Positions 45,646-57,350 of a stretch of DNA of 64,000 nucleotides are shown here, in pieces. The first letter of the stretch is position 1, and every line of letters starts with the position of its first letter. The notes under the pieces are model-generated. The model searched no databases, was not told the origin of the DNA, and saw nothing but the letters and a program-made list of their open reading frames with translations. Made by a program: the position numbers and the translations under genes. This DNA comes from Nicotiana tabacum (lineage: Eukaryota > Streptophyta > Magnoliopsida > Solanales > Solanaceae), in assembly GCF_000715075.1 (NCBI RefSeq), contig NC_134085.1, forward strand, positions 152,052,178-152,116,177, read 5' to 3'.

Positions 45646-46798
45646 CAAGACTCCCTCCGGGTAGGAAGGGGAGTAGCCATCCAATTGTTGATATTTGCCC
45701 TAGGCCCCACAAACTGTACATCTAACCTACTGGACCCTTCTCCAGCTTCTATCATGTTGACATCGGCGAACAGCCTTTCAAAGCCCTCATTCAAATCTCC
45801 ATCTGGCCCAATCAGTGGTCCGAGAACTTTCAGGACCGACAACTTTCTGATACCTGCTCTGACAAATGTCTGGATAGGCGCGGGATTGGCTTGGGAAGGA
45901 CCCAGACTCTTTTCTTAAACTTGCAGGCCCGTCTCACATCTGCCTCTATAGGCTTGAACCCCAACCCAAAGGTATCCAGATTTTTGGGCAAAGAAACCGG
46001 CTGAACAATACCCTGAAGATCAGCCCCTAAACGTTTTCCTGGCACAAACCCGCTCTTCAACATCTCCGAGGCTACCATGACAGTTGCAGCTGCTATTTTG
46101 GGAAGTGGGATGCTTTCACCTTCGGGAACTTTTTCCACTAAAACCGTATCGAAAACCTGGTAAACCCACGGTCCCTTATCATCATCAGTCTCTATGAAGG
46201 GTACGATGGCATCACTTACGGCGCTTGCATTGTCTTCCCCATGTACTATGATCTCTTGCCTATCCCACTCGAATTTGACCATCTGATGTAATGTAGAAGG
46301 CACTTCTTTGGCGGCGTGGATCCAGGGTCGCCCCAACAGAAGATTATATGACACTGCCACGTCTAACACTTGAAACTCCATGGTGAACTCGACTGGACCA
46401 ATTGTTAATCCAAGTATGATGTCACCCACTGTGTCTGTACCACCACCATCAAATCCTCGAACATAGATGTTGTTCTTGTGAATTCTGTCACCATCGACCT
46501 TCAGTTTGTTCAATGTGGCCAAAGGACAGATATTGGCACTGGACCCATTATCAATCAGTACTCGAGTGACCACCGAGTCTTCGCACTTCACGGTCAAATA
46601 AAGGGCTCTATTATGTTCTGTACCCTCCAAGGGCAACTCGTCGTCTGAAAAAGTGACCCTGTTGACCTCGAAAATCTTGTTTGCTATTTTCTCCAGATGA
46701 TTTACAGAGATCTTATCCAGAACATGGGCTTCGTTCAGAATTTTCATCAATACCTGGCGATGCTCATCTGAATGGATCAACAACGATAACAATGAGAT
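45646..46798 (-). pseudogene. Protease and G-patch-like tail of Ogre-B
   Basis: Minus strand, 46792-45830 open, then a frameshift near 45850 to the piece ending at the intron. The active site reads VLIDNGSSANICP (about 46560-46520). The fold segment LLLGRPWIHAAKEVPSTLHQ follows. At about 46055-46010 the Gly-rich segment SGFVPGKRLGADLQGI resembles a G-patch. The TAG just upstream (46799-46801) stands where Ogre-A has CAG. Confidence 0.85.
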
Positions 46799-49163
46799 CT
46801 ATGCCGGGGTCTTCCTCAACTGCTCCATAATGGAGTAATATTGCGCCTTCATTTTCTTTAAAAATTCTTCCGCCTCTTCCTCGGTGACTGGATTCTTTGT
46901 CGCTACTGGATTGGCCCTTCTTAACTCTGCGGGAGCAAAATACCTTCCCGAACGAGTTAACCCTTGTGCCTCACATATTTCCTCCACAACTTCCTTCCCC
47001 TTATGCATTACCATTACTTGACTGTAGCTCCATGGCACAGCTTTCTCGCTGATTATTGGCAACTGCATTACTGGCCTGATAACAACTGGTCCTGTGCATG
47101 CCCCCTTCATGGCTACTGGCTTGCTTGATATCCCTTGCACCGTTACTTTGACCGGCTCTGGATTCTTGGCAACATCAGACGAACTCTTCCCCATCACCAC
47201 CACTGGCTTGCCTTCTACCCTTTCCGACTGTACTACCATTTTTCCACTGATCAACTTTTCTTTCGGACTGGCACATATCATCATTATCATTTGTGAGGGC
47301 TTCTTGAGCTTCCCTCCTTCGTGCACTAGTTCGATCATGTGGGCTTCATGGTGTGCCAGCAACGGGTTCTGAATGATGTTAGGTGCCTCTGGCTCCTGGA
47401 CCTCGATCCTATTTGTATCAATAAGATCTTGTACGACAGTCTTCAACTTCCAACACTTCTCAGTATCATGCCCGGGAGCCCCCGAACAATATTCACAACT
47501 TACCGAGTGGTCTACATTTTTGGGAAGGGGATTTGGCAATTTGGGCTCCACAGGACTCAATAGGCCTAACTGCCTCAATTTGTGGAACAGAGTAGTATAG
47601 GTTTCTTTCAGCGAAGTGAATGTTCTCTGCCTCTGCACCCTTTCATTCCTGAAAGTCTGATTCCTACGGAAACCTGGTCCTGAAGGATTCCTGTAGGCCT
47701 TTGGTGGTGGATATGTGTTTTGTGGAGGTGGATATATGCTTTGTGGAGGTGGATATGTGTTTTGTGGAGGTGGATATGTATTTTGGGGAGCCAGCGCACG
47801 CCATTGCGGGCGAGCCGGGGGCTGGGTGTAAGTTTGGGCGTGATGGACAGAGAAATATGGCTCTTGTGGTAGGTAGTAGGGTTGTGGAGGGCCGTATGCA
47901 ATGTGTGGGTAATTTGAGTGATGGGGTCCAGGTTGGTAGTGAGGGGGGACCTCTGGATCTGGACCAAGTACCTGCCTCGATTGTTGCGACATCTTGCCTT
48001 TTCTTCTTTCCAAGCGCACCTCCCGTGGCGCTTTGGATGGCCTGAGTAGTTGCTTTAATTGCCGAATAGCTCAGGATTTTGTTGAACTTAAGTCCCTCTT
48101 CAATCATACCGCCCATTTTTACTACTTCGTTGAAAGATTTGCCAACTGATGTCACCAGGTGACCGAAGTAAGTTGGCTCCAGAGTCTGCAAAAAGTAGTC
48201 TACCATTTCCCCCTCTCTCATCGGAGGATCAACTCTTGTCGCCTTCTCTCTCCTGCGGAACACAAATTCTCGGAAGCTTTCCCCAGGCTTCTTCTCAAGT
48301 TTCAGCAATGTGAGACGGTCAAGGACGATCTCAAGGTTGTACTGGAAGTGGCCTGCAAAGGCTTGTACCAGATCGTCCCAGGTGTACCACCTGCTAGGAT
48401 CCTGTCTTGTGTAACATTCCAGTGCAGACCCGCTTAGACTTTGACCAAAATAAGCTATCAACAGCTCGTCTTTTCCCCCGGCCCCTCTCATCTTACTGCA
48501 AAAACCTCACAGATGTGCCATTGGATCACCTTGCCCCTCGTATAGATCAAACTTTGGCATCTTGAACCCTGCCGGCAATTGAATGTCGGGGAATGGCCAC
48601 AGATCTTTGTAGGCCACACTGACTTGGTTGCCTAACCCATGGATATTCCTGAAGGACTGCTCTAGGCTTTTAAACTTTCGAAGCACTTCGTCTTGCTCTG
48701 GGCTCTTAGCCGGCTTTTCAGTCTCTACAAGGATCTCGAAGTGAGTATTATAAGTACGAGGCTCGGGTGCTTTGAAGGTTGGTTCAGGGGGGTAATATTG
48801 GTTATCGTGAGCCTGAAACAATGGCTCGCTGGATGATCTTTGCAGCGTGGCTGGTGGGGGTGCCACGAAAATAAGAACATTTGGTAGAGGAGGGTTTGGA
48901 TTTGGTTGTGAAGCTTGGGGATCATAGGTATTTCTTCCCTGATAGTATTGGTGACTGGGGAAGCTTGTCGAAGGGCTGGGGGGAGGGTATTCCGGCGTGT
49001 GTCCTGGTGGGAGAGTGGGAGTAACGAGAGGGTCAGGCACCCTTTGTACCCTAGCTAAGGCCAGCTGTATTTCTTTCATCTCCTGTCTCATCTTATCCAT
49101 TTCCTCCTTTAGCATTTGTTTCTCCGTCCTTTCATCCTCGACACTTTGGTCTGAACTAGTCAT
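46799..49163 (-). pseudogene. gag: gag of Ogre-B
   Basis: Start at the ATG 49163 (MTSSDQSVEDERTEKQ), with an N-terminal coiled coil and Pro-rich linker. The capsid-like part (48650-48200) has GFKMPKFDLYEGQGDPMAHL, a TGA at 48507-48509, then SLSGSALECYTRQD. A frameshift near 48000 joins the next piece (48019-46799), which holds a QNTYPPP repeat, the zinc knuckle CX2CX5HX4C at 47453-47497 and a basic tail. It ends at a TAG in place of CAG. Only two breaks separate it from an open gene. Confidence 0.88.
47698..47795 (-). repeat. 21-bp in-frame repeat (QNTYPPP), 4 copies
   Basis: Plus strand GGAGGTGGATATGTGTTTTGT recurs four times with few changes, coding for (Q/K)(N/S)(T/I)YPPP on the minus strand in the Pro-rich linker of gag. 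Ogre-A has a Pro/Tyr-rich linker here without the clean repeat. Confidence 0.85.
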
Positions 49164-49752
49164 GCTTTTTAGTATGGGCCCTTTGGATCTTGTTTGGTAA
49201 TGGTAATCTGCCAGAATGTTCTAACAAACTAACTGGTTCGAAATCTCTGGAAAAACAACAAACTTGTTAGCGTTAGAGTTTAACACATATTGCAATTTCA
49301 CGTTGGGGGATGCAATGTTCCTAGGCAGTTTAACCATTTCTAACATGTCTTAGCTTCGACCGCATGCGTCATTCCGGCTTACTTTGTTTGTGCTTCGTTT
49401 AAGTGTTTCTGAAACTTTCTTTATCTCTCTTTTTATTTCTTTCTTTTCCTTTCTTTTATTCACTTTGCCTTTTCTCTTTTTTTTTTGTGGTGGTCGAATC
49501 TTATGTGGATTGCCTACGTATCATGTCCCCGCATGAATCAGACCGAGCGTAGTTCTGCCATAAGTGCGGAAAATAAAGACACCATTTTTTGGATTTTTCG
49601 AACTTTACTTGCAAAACGTTTTATTACAAGGCAAAACATTTTTGACAGGAAATTGACAGACTTGATACAGACTACAGACTTTATGCCAAAATAGGGAAAT
49701 ACAAACTCCGACGGACAACAAACTCTGAAGACAAGGAAAATATAGACTCAAA
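49164..49752 (-). other. ORF1-gag spacer of Ogre-B
   Basis: Non-coding. It holds module B (49492-49555) and a T/C-rich tract (plus strand, about 49380-49488). The order module then purine-rich tract then gag leader is the same as in Ogre-A. Confidence 0.75.
49492..49555 (-). other. Structured RNA module B of Ogre-B
   Basis: Minus strand: P1 CTACG/CGTAG, P2 GGTC/GACC, P3 TCATG/CATGA, P4 AATC/GATT. All four helices are intact; the loops of P3 and P4 differ from Ogre-A module B while the stems agree. Confidence 0.74.
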
Positions 49753-50249
49753 CTATGAATGTTTCAGAGTTTTGAATTTTGGCGCCCGCGGGGCGTCGTT
49801 CGGCCTTGCCGTGACCTTTGGTGCAAGGCCCCTTTGCAGGTCTTTCAAATCTTCCATGATCTGACGGACATAAATCATTATTGAAGCAAAGAAGGTGGTA
49901 CAGGACATATCCTCACAAGCTAGGCACTTTATGGTGATGTAGAACCAGATATTTTTTGCCTCAACGGAACTTCAGCATTTCCGATGTACCCGGCTATTTC
50001 CTCCAAAGTCGGGGTGAGTTCAAAATCGGAGAAGTGGAAGACATTGTGTGTCGGGTCCCAGCAGGTGACCAAAGCTCTTATGATATCCCCCTGAGGCTGG
50101 ATTTCCAATAAACCCGTAAGACCTTTTAGATATTTCTTGACCTCATCTTGCCCTTCACCACCTAAATCATCCCACCATAGCCGCAACTTAAAAGGGATTT
50201 TAGTCATTATTGAAAAAGGTTCATTTTGCATCGTGCTCATCCTGCACAT
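49753..50249 (-). pseudogene. ORF1 remnant of Ogre-B with internal deletion
   Basis: Starts MCRMSTMQNE at 50249 (minus) and stays open through LWWDDLGGEGQDEVKKYLKG and HNVFHFSDFELTPTLEEIAG to about 49945. It then jumps to the C-terminal part (IKCLACEDM...) that ends at 49753. Against Ogre-A about 1.56 kb is missing, the equivalent of roughly 2945-4500, including most of the DUF7745-like domain and the coiled coil. Two of the frameshifts seen in the Ogre-A N-terminus are absent here. Confidence 0.85.
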
Positions 50250-51370
50250 TTATTAAGGTGATTAAACAAAAAATAAAATTTATCTGACTCCACCAATTGG
50301 ATATTTTTTAATTTTTCACAGATTAAAAGAAAGATCTGGTTCCGAACACGGCCTTTCAGTACTTCGGGAACGAAGATTTTGAGGCTGGGTGAGTCAACCG
50401 GTCAAAAATCCAAAAAATGACTACAAGTGGCCGTTCATGCAAAGTTAGCCTTCCGGCGTCCCTTTTGGGAACATTCGGCTATTTTGACAAAACGGCGTCA
50501 GCCGACTTATTTATGACGAAAATCAACATTTTGACATTTTTGTAAAGGGGAGGTTGGACCCGATGAGGGTTGCCTACGTATCCTGCACCCTGTGAGAATC
50601 AAACCGGCATAGTTCGGGTAGATAAAACAAACTTCTATTGAAAACAAGACTCTTTTCAGTGGCAAATAAAACCATTTTTCATAAACAAAACCCCCTTTTT
50701 TTCTTTTTTTTTTCTTTTTTCATTTTCTCAAAAATTCGACAGAGTTTCGATGCTATTTGGACATTGATTTTTTTTCAAAACAGACGATTAACTACCCCTA
50801 TCTCTCTTTCCTCAAAGTATTCAAAAGCCGGTCAGCATGCAAGTCCGAAGCAAACAAATGCACAGGTAGCAAGTTGGATGCATCAGGATGGTCTTTTGTC
50901 GTTTTGGTACACCTGTCCTAGACAGACTCAACCCCTGTGTTGAGCCTCCAAAGTCAAATGCACATGATGCAAACAAACATTCCCACTAGGGATCTGGCAT
51001 GAAGCTGAGTTATTCTAGGTTCGTAACCTGGGTATTTGTTCTAGACTGTGTACCCGAGCGGACAACTCGAGTCGATGAGGGGGCTACGTACCAGGGACCC
51101 GCGAGATCGTCCGGCTTTGTAACTTGTCCGGCCTCTTTCTTATTTCAGGGTATGACGCTAACAGAATAGGGAGTCTCAACCAGTAAGCACATACCCGGAG
51201 GTGAGAAGAGAAGGGTTTCGGCATAGTTTTTATACAGTTCAGATAATATCAAAGCGGTAAAAGCATCATTTAGCACATTATGCCCAAACATGTAATAAAA
51301 TCATATAAAAAAAATATAACAATTTATCTAAGCTCGAATTCCGAACCCTGAACCAGAGATTCTGGGTTCC
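50250..51370 (-). other. Ogre-B leader
   Basis: Non-coding, between PBS and ORF1. It contains module A (50552-50615), a T-rich tract at 50695-50730 and a possible divergent module (51060-51112), where GGACGA can pair with TTGTCC. The plus-strand ORF at 50638-50943 has no family resemblance. Confidence 0.7.
50552..50615 (-). other. Structured RNA module A of Ogre-B
   Basis: Minus strand: P1 CTATG/CGTAG (one G-U pair), P2 GGTT/AACC, P3 TCT/GGA with wobble, P4 ACCC/GGGT. P2 differs from Ogre-A module A (AGTT/AACT) on both sides, a paired change. Confidence 0.72.
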
Positions 51371-51389
51371 ATCCCCAGCAGAGTCGCCA
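51371..51389 (-). other. Primer binding site of Ogre-B
   Basis: Minus strand TGGCGACTCTGCTGGGGAT, four bases (GCTC) inside the 5' LTR end. Same as in Ogre-A. Confidence 0.9.
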
Positions 51390-51393
51390 GAGC

Positions 51394-54300
51394 TGTCACA
51401 CCTCCTTTTTACCCGCGCCCGCAGGGGCGCAGAGGGATTAGGGGGGTTTTTCCAATTAAAGGACAATCGAAACGGGATTTATTATTTAATTTAGAGTCGC
51501 CACTTGGGAGATTTATGGTGTCCCAAGTCACCGGCGGAATCCCGAATCGAGGAGAATATTGACTCTGTATTACAATTCGCGAACCAGAAATCCGGATAAG
51601 GAATTTTGTTAACCCGGGAGAAGGTGTTAGGCATTCCCGAGCTCCATGTTTCTATCACGGTCGCTCAACTGTCATATTCGGCTTATTTATCTGATTTTAA
51701 TACATGTTGAACCTATGTGCAAATTTTAACTTTTTACCGCTTTTATTATTATTATTATTTTAAAAGAGAATTGCAACGTTATTAAAACACGTTTTGAACC
51801 ACGTCACATCAATGCACCCATGATTTTGGACACGTTTTAACATCGTTGAGATTTGGATTTGGGTCGCATAAATGCGCACCCGAGTTTAAGGAAGTAATGT
51901 TATTAAAGGCGCGCCTAAAGTGACTAGTGTATTATTATTTTGGGTAAAGCCGTAAAATTTTGCTAAACGGCCCATCCAAAATCTAAGTAATTTTACCAAC
52001 ACGTATAGAGGGCCCCGTAGCTTGTGTACTTTTGTTTGTCGAGCCTCGTCTTATTCATTATTTTTAAAGGAATTTGCAACGTCGTGGAAATGCATCTCGA
52101 ACCACGTCACAATCAATGTACCCGTGATTAGCGACACATTTAGACTCCGTTGGGATTTGGATTTGGGTCACATAAATGTGCACCCGAATTTGAGAAGGTA
52201 ATGTTATTTAAAGTACGCGCCTAAAGAGATTAACGCGTGGTTATTTTGGGAAAAAGGCCGTAAAGTTCGCTAAGCGGCCGATCCCGAGTTCTAAATAATT
52301 AATACATACATTTGTGAGGGCCCCGCAATCTATGCGTTTTACTAGGCGAGGCTCATCTCGTTTATTTTAAAAGGACAACCCTAAAGTGACTACATTTTTC
52401 TATTAAGTTCGTCTATAAAATAAAAGAAAATCTCCAAATTAATTACTTGCTTAAAAAAAAGGACGTAACTTATTAGTTATTAGTTTAAGACAAATGCAAA
52501 TGGAAAATTGCAATCGAGCTTGTACAAAGGGAGATTGTTTCGTATCTTATTCTATAAGTGAATATTACAAAAAAATTGAAATTATAAATAGAATATAGAA
52601 TTGACAAATAATAATATCAAAATGAAACTAATTACTCTCTACCAATTTATACCCACCTTACTAGATGAATTGAACCGCTATAATTAATTGTTTACAACTA
52701 TTTGAAATTAAAACCAACCTTAATTACTAATGCTTGCGAAAGTTTGTTAAAACTTGATCGACACTTGGAGAAATCTATTACATTTAAAGGAACTCTAACA
52801 CGCCTTGTTCGAACTCAACTCATGCCTATTGTATTAATGACCTTAGCTTTACTACATCGAATCAAACTTCAAATATGGCAGACCTACTGACTCTACGAAA
52901 TTATTAGCTAATTATGTTTGTCTAATACTTGCGGATCTTTGTTACTAACAGGACTCAAAATCACAAACTTCAATTTATTTCTATTCCCGTTTTCGTGAGT
53001 TCAAAGTTATACTTTACCAATCAACTAAATCGAAACGATTCTCAATATTAACTATTTACCAATTCAAATGGCTACAGGTATGAGGAAAACTATTCAAAAC
53101 TGCCTAAGATAGTTTTAAGTGTAGTCCAAGATGGTTCAATATCTAGTGACTTATTTTGATTTATGTAAACTAAACAGTGAGTGCTATTTTGCAAATTATT
53201 ATATGTTGTGGTCAATATCTAATACATAACCCAACTCACGTTGAATGTGATTTTGAACTACCTTATTCTGATAATATGAACTAACAAAACTGAAATCATT
53301 TAACTAGGAAATTCATATAGACACACACCTAATAGTTTAGCAATCTAACAATTTGTTCCAATTAAACACACATACTGAACTGAACTGCCATTTGAAGGAT
53401 TCAGTTCAGTAGTCCGACATCATACATCACCTAATTGCCAATCAGTGATTTAAAAGCAGTCCTAATTATACATATATCTACCATTCCTATAATAGGAAAC
53501 ACATAACTAATATCAAATAGAATACAAGCATTCTATAGTTTGAACAATAAATCCTCTGGCCATTTCATTTCAGTTTCAATGAGCATACATCAAGATGATT
53601 CAAAGTAGTGTACCTAGAATCAAGAATAGCAGAATAAGAAGAAGAAGAAGAAGAAGAAAGGCAGGTCAGCAGCAACAGTAGTATACAATACAGCAACACC
53701 ACAACAAAGAGCAGAGCAACAACCAGCAGAAATAACACCCAGCACAAACAGTCCAAAACCCAGGAGTGAAACCAGAAAATACCAAGCAATTCACAGACAG
53801 GAACAGAATGTATTCAGAAATGAGACAGGAGAGTAGATTTTCTGATTTCTGTTCTTCAGATTCTCAAATAAAGACACTCAGAACCTCAATTAAATAGTAA
53901 CAAATTGATTCTGATTTTCAGTAGTAAAGAAGACCTCACTTTTTTAGTATTTAGCTCTCAACCTATTGAACTCTTTAGGGTAAAAACTCAGCTTGTATTT
54001 CACTCTTAAACTCTGAATTTCTGACGTCAAAATCCAGCCTAACCTTACTCTATCACTCTGACCTTTTTTTAGATTCAAAAAGCCCCTTCCGATTTTCCTC
54101 AATTTGTCTAAAATGACTCTATTTATAACCCAAAAACAGGTCTGCCCTCTCTGCCTTGAAACTATCAGATTTTCTGCCCATGATATTCCGTGACAGCCAC
54201 TACTACATGTTTTTCTCTTTTTTAATCCAAGGTTATGGGTGACTTAACTTATTTAATCAACTTTCCATGCCATTAAGCCGTGTTCCCCACTATTACTAAA

Positions 54301-56743
54301 CAATTCATTAGTTTATTGGTACTTTAATACCCTACTGATAGCCATTCAAACTAAAGCATTTTTCAAGTTTTGACACCCCACATTACCCTTGTGATGCCCT
54401 GAACAACTATTCTGCCTCAAACCCCCGCGACCACATCAGCTATAACCAATTCTTAAATAAGAAACCTAATCACTGATTAACCTAAACTAATCCTTAATTA
54501 ATGATTGAAAACAAATGAACTGACTCTAAACTAATAAACATATCAGCTATAACCAATTCAAACTTTATCAGAATCAGTAACGAATCAAGCTAGAAACTTA
54601 GTTTAGATCAAATATCATCAGAATGAAACCAATGATTCCGGGCAACATATATTGAACTATTAAGTTCAGATTGATTCACACAAATATAGTGAACAAGCTA
54701 ACCAATTCTAACCTAGAACAAATGAACACCGAACGAAACAAACTAAACTCATATGAAAAACATGGTGAATAACAATGAGAAAGGGAAATTGGAACAATTT
54801 GAAACAAATGATACCAACAGGCTTATTTCCATACAAAATTAGAACATAAAAGAAATAGGAGGGTAAACCTACTGGAATGAACCAAAAATTAAACTATTAT
54901 CATGCTAATCTAACATTCAAGCATAACAGACTAATCGACGACACTTATTCAATCGATTACACAAATTATAACATTTAGCAGTTAACAACAAACAATTAGA
55001 ATAAACAGACCAACAAGTGATTCGAGTGGTATTGACAAAAATAGGGAACTTACAAACTAACAGATTACATGGCTAATAGCATATATTCGACCATGAATAG
55101 AAGCAGACTCGACCAAATAAGAAGGCCTGATTTGAGAAGAAGAAGAAGCAATGAACAAAACTGGATTATAACTAAACTAAACACAATTAACCGTAACAAA
55201 AAATAGAACAAGAGAGAAAGGAGAAAAATACCTTAACAACACAAAACTAGACGAACCCAGGACGAACTCTTGACTCAAACTTTTTGAGGTCGAACGGACC
55301 TTAATCGAGTGTTCTCAACGGAGAACACTTCGACTAAGGTCGATTAGACGCCCAAATTCCTCTAATTTCGGACAAAGCCCAGGTTTGGTCTTTATAGGGG
55401 TCTTGGTTCCATTTGGGGTTCGAATGGTTCTAGCAAGATTCGAACCAGGACAAAGGTATTTTGGGCACGAGGGAGGTCAGGGGGTGCCGTGGTGTGAGTT
55501 TGGGACTGATTGGGGTAGGTTTAGGTTCTGCTCGAATCTTCGATTGAAGATTCGAGAAGCTGGAGGTTGATTCGAGGCAAACGATTAACGGATCCGTAAC
55601 GAGGGTGGTTAGGAGGTGTCGTGGTGTGAGTTCGGGACTGGTTGGGGTAGGTTTAGGTTCTACTCGAATCTTTGATTGAAGATTCGAGAAGCTAGAGGTT
55701 GATTCGAGGCAAACGGTTAGTGGATCCGTAACGAGGGTGGTCATATGGCTTAGGGGTGTTAATTTGGTGATCGGCGGCGTTGTTGCCGCCGGGTTTCAAG
55801 CGGAGGTGTGAGAGGGCGGCTAGGGTTTGGGCTATGGTGAGGCTTCGTCTCTGAGAGAGACGATGAACAGGGGGGTCTGGTTTGGGGGGTTGGGTAGAGA
55901 TTAAGGTTATATAGGGAGGGGGTGGTTTAATCTTGGTTGTTGGATCAAGCACGATCAACGGCCTGGATCAATTCACTTAAAGAAAATGGTGACGTTTGGT
56001 CATGCATCGAGACTGGGTCAACCCGGGTTTAAATGGACTGGGTTATGAGGTAAGGCTGGGACCGTTAGATCATTGGGAATGGACGGCTCGGATCAACTTG
56101 CCTAAAACGGCGTCGTTTCAAATAATGCTAGGTTGAACAGAGCCGTCTAATGGAAACTAATCAACGGCTTAGATCTGAGGCACCGAAACGGCGTCGTTAG
56201 GACTGTCTGAGAGACCAGGCTTATTGGATTGGATCGTTTGATATGATTTGGGCCTGATTTTGCATTGAAATTGGCCCAGTTCCAATTTGGTCCAATTTTC
56301 ACTCTTTTCTTTTTTCCTTTCATTTTCTTTTAATTCCTAAAAACAAAATTCCTAAATTAAATTGTAAAACCAAGATTATTTTAAAAAGATATTAATTAAC
56401 CCTTAACAATAATTAACACACAAGATCAAATATTGATTAAAATAAAATCACACAATTAAACAATAAAAATGACAAAGCTACCAAAATTCATATTTTTGTG
56501 ATTTTCATTCTTTAAATTAGGACATGATTTAATTAATTCAAAAATGCACAATTAAATCCTAAATATGCATGAAACATGTATTTTGGTATTTTTCAATTAA
56601 TTAAAACAAGGTAAATATTCACAGACAAAAATAATTATCCAAAATGTCACGCAAAATTCTCAAAATTGTACCCAAAGGCAATTTGTTTTATTTTTCGATT
56701 TCTTTTGGAGTAGTTTTCGTGAAGCAAAAATCACATGCTCACA
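51394..56743 (-). repeat. 5' LTR of Ogre-B (5350 bp)
   Basis: Close copy of 32945-38457 with scattered substitutions. The main length difference is the short (AAG)n at about 53631-53658. The G-box of the terminus reads CACATG here. TATA box at 55907-55913 (minus). Confidence 0.95.
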
Positions 56744-56748
56744 GTGAC
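56744..56748. repeat. Target site duplication GTGAC, right copy (Ogre-B)
   Basis: Directly follows GCTCACA of the LTR and matches 32940-32944. Confidence 0.93.
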
Positions 56749-57350
56749 CACCATACGGCAAAGAATGACAAGCCCTAAGAATTTCTACCTGTACCACCTC
56801 CGGTACACATCTTTTAATCACTTCATCCGTACAAATACGAAAAAGGTACGATTTATCCCAATAATAGTCTTCACAATCCCGTTTGAGCTTCTTCCTTTGG
56901 TTTGAAGAGAACTTATCCGGGATAATACCATTTACAAGAAAATTTGCTAGATACGCCAACCATGGCACCTCTTTCATTGAAATGGCTAAGAGTTGCTCAT
57001 CGGGGAAGGAGTCATTGATTTCAAGGCCATCATGTGGCCTCCCCTCCTCCTCCAAACGAGACAAGTGGTCCGCCACTTGGTTTTCACTTCCTTTTCAGTC
57101 TTGGATGTATATATTAAAATCTTGCAACAAAAGCACCCATCTCATCAACCGGGCTTTGGAATCTTTCTTGCTCATAAGATAACAAAGTGTCGCATGATCC
57201 GTGTGGACAATCACTTTTGCACCCCTCAAGTACGGGCAGAACTTCTCAATAGCAAATACAACGGCAAGGAGATCTTTTTCGGTAATAGTGTAATTGACTT
57301 GGGCATCATTCATGGTCTTACTAGCAGTGTAGACCGGTGAAAGATCTTGT
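56749..57350 (-). pseudogene. Athila RNase H end and integrase start
   Basis: Minus strand. 57313-57095 has [20 protein letters not shown] and [17 protein letters not shown] RNase H motifs (VIVHTDH is read). After a TGA the same frame continues: MADHLSRLEEEG, then PWLAYLANFLVNGIIP, RICTDEVIKRCVP and CHSLPYGGH, the start of the integrase zinc site, which the Ogre-B insertion cuts. Confidence 0.88.

Larger units (their letters stand above)
32945..56743 (-). mobile_element. Ogre-B: complete Ogre element, 23.8 kb
   Basis: Both LTRs (32945-38457 and 51394-56743), PBS, ORF1 remnant, gag, protease, intron, RT-RNase H, second RNase H, integrase, repeat-rich 3' UTR and PPT are present on the minus strand with a perfect 5-bp target duplication. 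It is the youngest element by nesting in this arm, and its pol is one frame broken only by point stops. ORF1 has a large internal deletion. LTRs are close copies apart from an (AAG)n length difference. Confidence 0.95.
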
